From contig JANQPP010000072.1 of assembly GCA_028289405.1 (NCBI GenBank), positions 19,025 to 83,024 on the forward strand: DNA of 64,000 nt, written 5' to 3'. The stretch is from Pirellulales bacterium (GTDB taxonomy: Bacteria > Planctomycetota > Planctomycetia > Pirellulales > JANQPP01). Shown here piece after piece: positions 63,495 through 64,000 of this stretch. Positions within the stretch are counted from its first letter, which is position 1. Each line of letters opens with the position of its first letter. The notes under the pieces are model-generated. The model did not search any database. It was given only the letters and a program-made list of their open reading frames with translations, and was not told where the DNA came from. The translations under genes and the position numbers were made by a program.

Positions 63495-64000
63495 TTACTC
63501 CGGCATATTGAACGACAGACCGTCCTCTCGATTGCCGATTCGCTGCCACACCGCCTGATCGATGCTGTAGTTGGCCGTCTTCACGGAGCCATCGCAGAGC
63601 GCGAAGTGTACCCCCACGGGATGCGCGCTGCCGAAGCGCAGGGTGTCGGTCAAGCCTGGGCGATCCTGAATCGGCGTGCGAAACGTATCGCGTGCGTTGT
63701 CGTTATTGGCGCCCGTATACATGCTCTCGTTATCCGCGCCGTCGAAGCCGTCTTCGTAATTATCCGGATTCAGGTATTTCTCCGAGACAAAGAGCGTGTT
63801 GCTCGCGCCGTCGATGAGATCGGAGTGCCGCACCGTACTGGTTTGGTAGACGAGCCCATTGTGGTCGGTCAATTCAAATTCAAAACGTCCGTTGAGGCCA
63901 TCTTCGATGCTGGACGGTCCGCGAGTGTAGCCAATGCCGACGCGGCCCGGGTCGCCGTAGCTGGCGGCGTAATCGGTTTTGGCGGCGAAATGTTCCCCGG
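63495..64000 (-). CDS. DUF1559 pseudopilin-like protein, C-terminal part (runs off the right edge)
   Basis: About 168 residues are visible, from GEHFAAKTDYAASYGDPGRV to the end. The C-terminus has the DUF1559 signature HPVGVHFALCDGSVK, which is H-x9-DG, together with IDGASNTLFVSEKYLNPDNY. Planctomycete genomes carry dozens of these proteins with N-terminal type IV pilin-like methylation motifs; that part would lie past base 64000. The frame is open to the window edge. Function is not established. Confidence 0.85.
   Translation of the reverse strand, partial: GEHFAAKTDYAASYGDPGRVGIGYTRGPSSIEDGLNGRFEFELTDHNGLVYQTSTVRHSDLIDGASNTLFVSEKYLNPDNYEDGFDGADNESMYTGANNDNARDTFRTPIQDRPGLTDTLRFGSAHPVGVHFALCDGSVKTANYSIDQAVWQRIGNREDGLSFNMPE

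Overview
The window looks like a chromosome segment of a planctomycete (Planctomycetota, probably order Pirellulales or a close relative). The main evidence is the secreted proteins: several end in a PEP-CTERM sorting tail (VPEP or NPEP, then a hydrophobic stretch and an Arg cluster), two of these also carry dockerin-type Ca-binding repeats, and a DUF1559-type pseudopilin-like protein with the H-x9-DG signature lies at the right edge. A double-length UvrA and a sufR-nuoB-sufCBD cluster agree with this. Genes are packed on both strands in short operons. No rRNA, CRISPR array or insertion sequence was seen.

Layout. 1-9.5 kb (minus strand): sufR, nuoB, sufC, sufB, sufD, a Rieske ferredoxin-like gene, a DUF59/SufT-like gene, moeA, ogt and the 5' part of an ftsK-type translocase; this is mainly iron-sulfur and molybdenum cofactor metabolism. 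9.7-12.8 kb: Na+/amino-acid symporter, universal stress protein, two unrecognised genes. 13.2-24.8 kb: secreted esterase, secreted GSDH-like protein, a 2348-residue tandem UvrA with a duplicated C-terminal extension, class V aminotransferase, coaD. 24.8-31.4 kb: two PEP-CTERM proteins and a trypsin-like protease, a lipoprotein, gap and a secreted cyclase-family enzyme. 31.8-38.9 kb: hisF, pilT, a membrane-anchored GspE-like protein whose nucleotide-binding motifs are degenerate, CvpA-like protein and a two-lobed hydrolase. 39.0-40.7 kb: a small foreign-looking island with a degenerate tRNA-Thr-like sequence, a pentanucleotide tract and a two-gene operon ending in a HEPN-type protein. 40.9-42.1 kb: aroF behind what reads as a complete aromatic-amino-acid attenuator. 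42.3-50.6 kb: two amidohydrolase-type genes (three modules, only one with the HxH metal motif), a Tat-signal protein, redoxin, glycosyltransferase and CheX-like gene. 51-54.8 kb: secretin, lipoprotein and TPR lipoprotein of a Tad/type IV pilus-like system. 54.9-64 kb: glycosyltransferase, PEP-CTERM protein with two retropepsin-type DTG motifs, small membrane protein, Gfo/Idh/MocA oxidoreductase, a histidine kinase/sigma-54 response regulator pair, and the partial DUF1559 gene.

The two strongest candidates for something undescribed are the aroF attenuator (aromatic leader peptide, perfect terminator, and a leader segment that can pair with the terminator's 5' arm) and the HEPN two-gene module behind a promoter and (ATTGC)n tract beside a tRNA-like sequence. 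All functional statements rest on reading motifs by eye; no database search was run.
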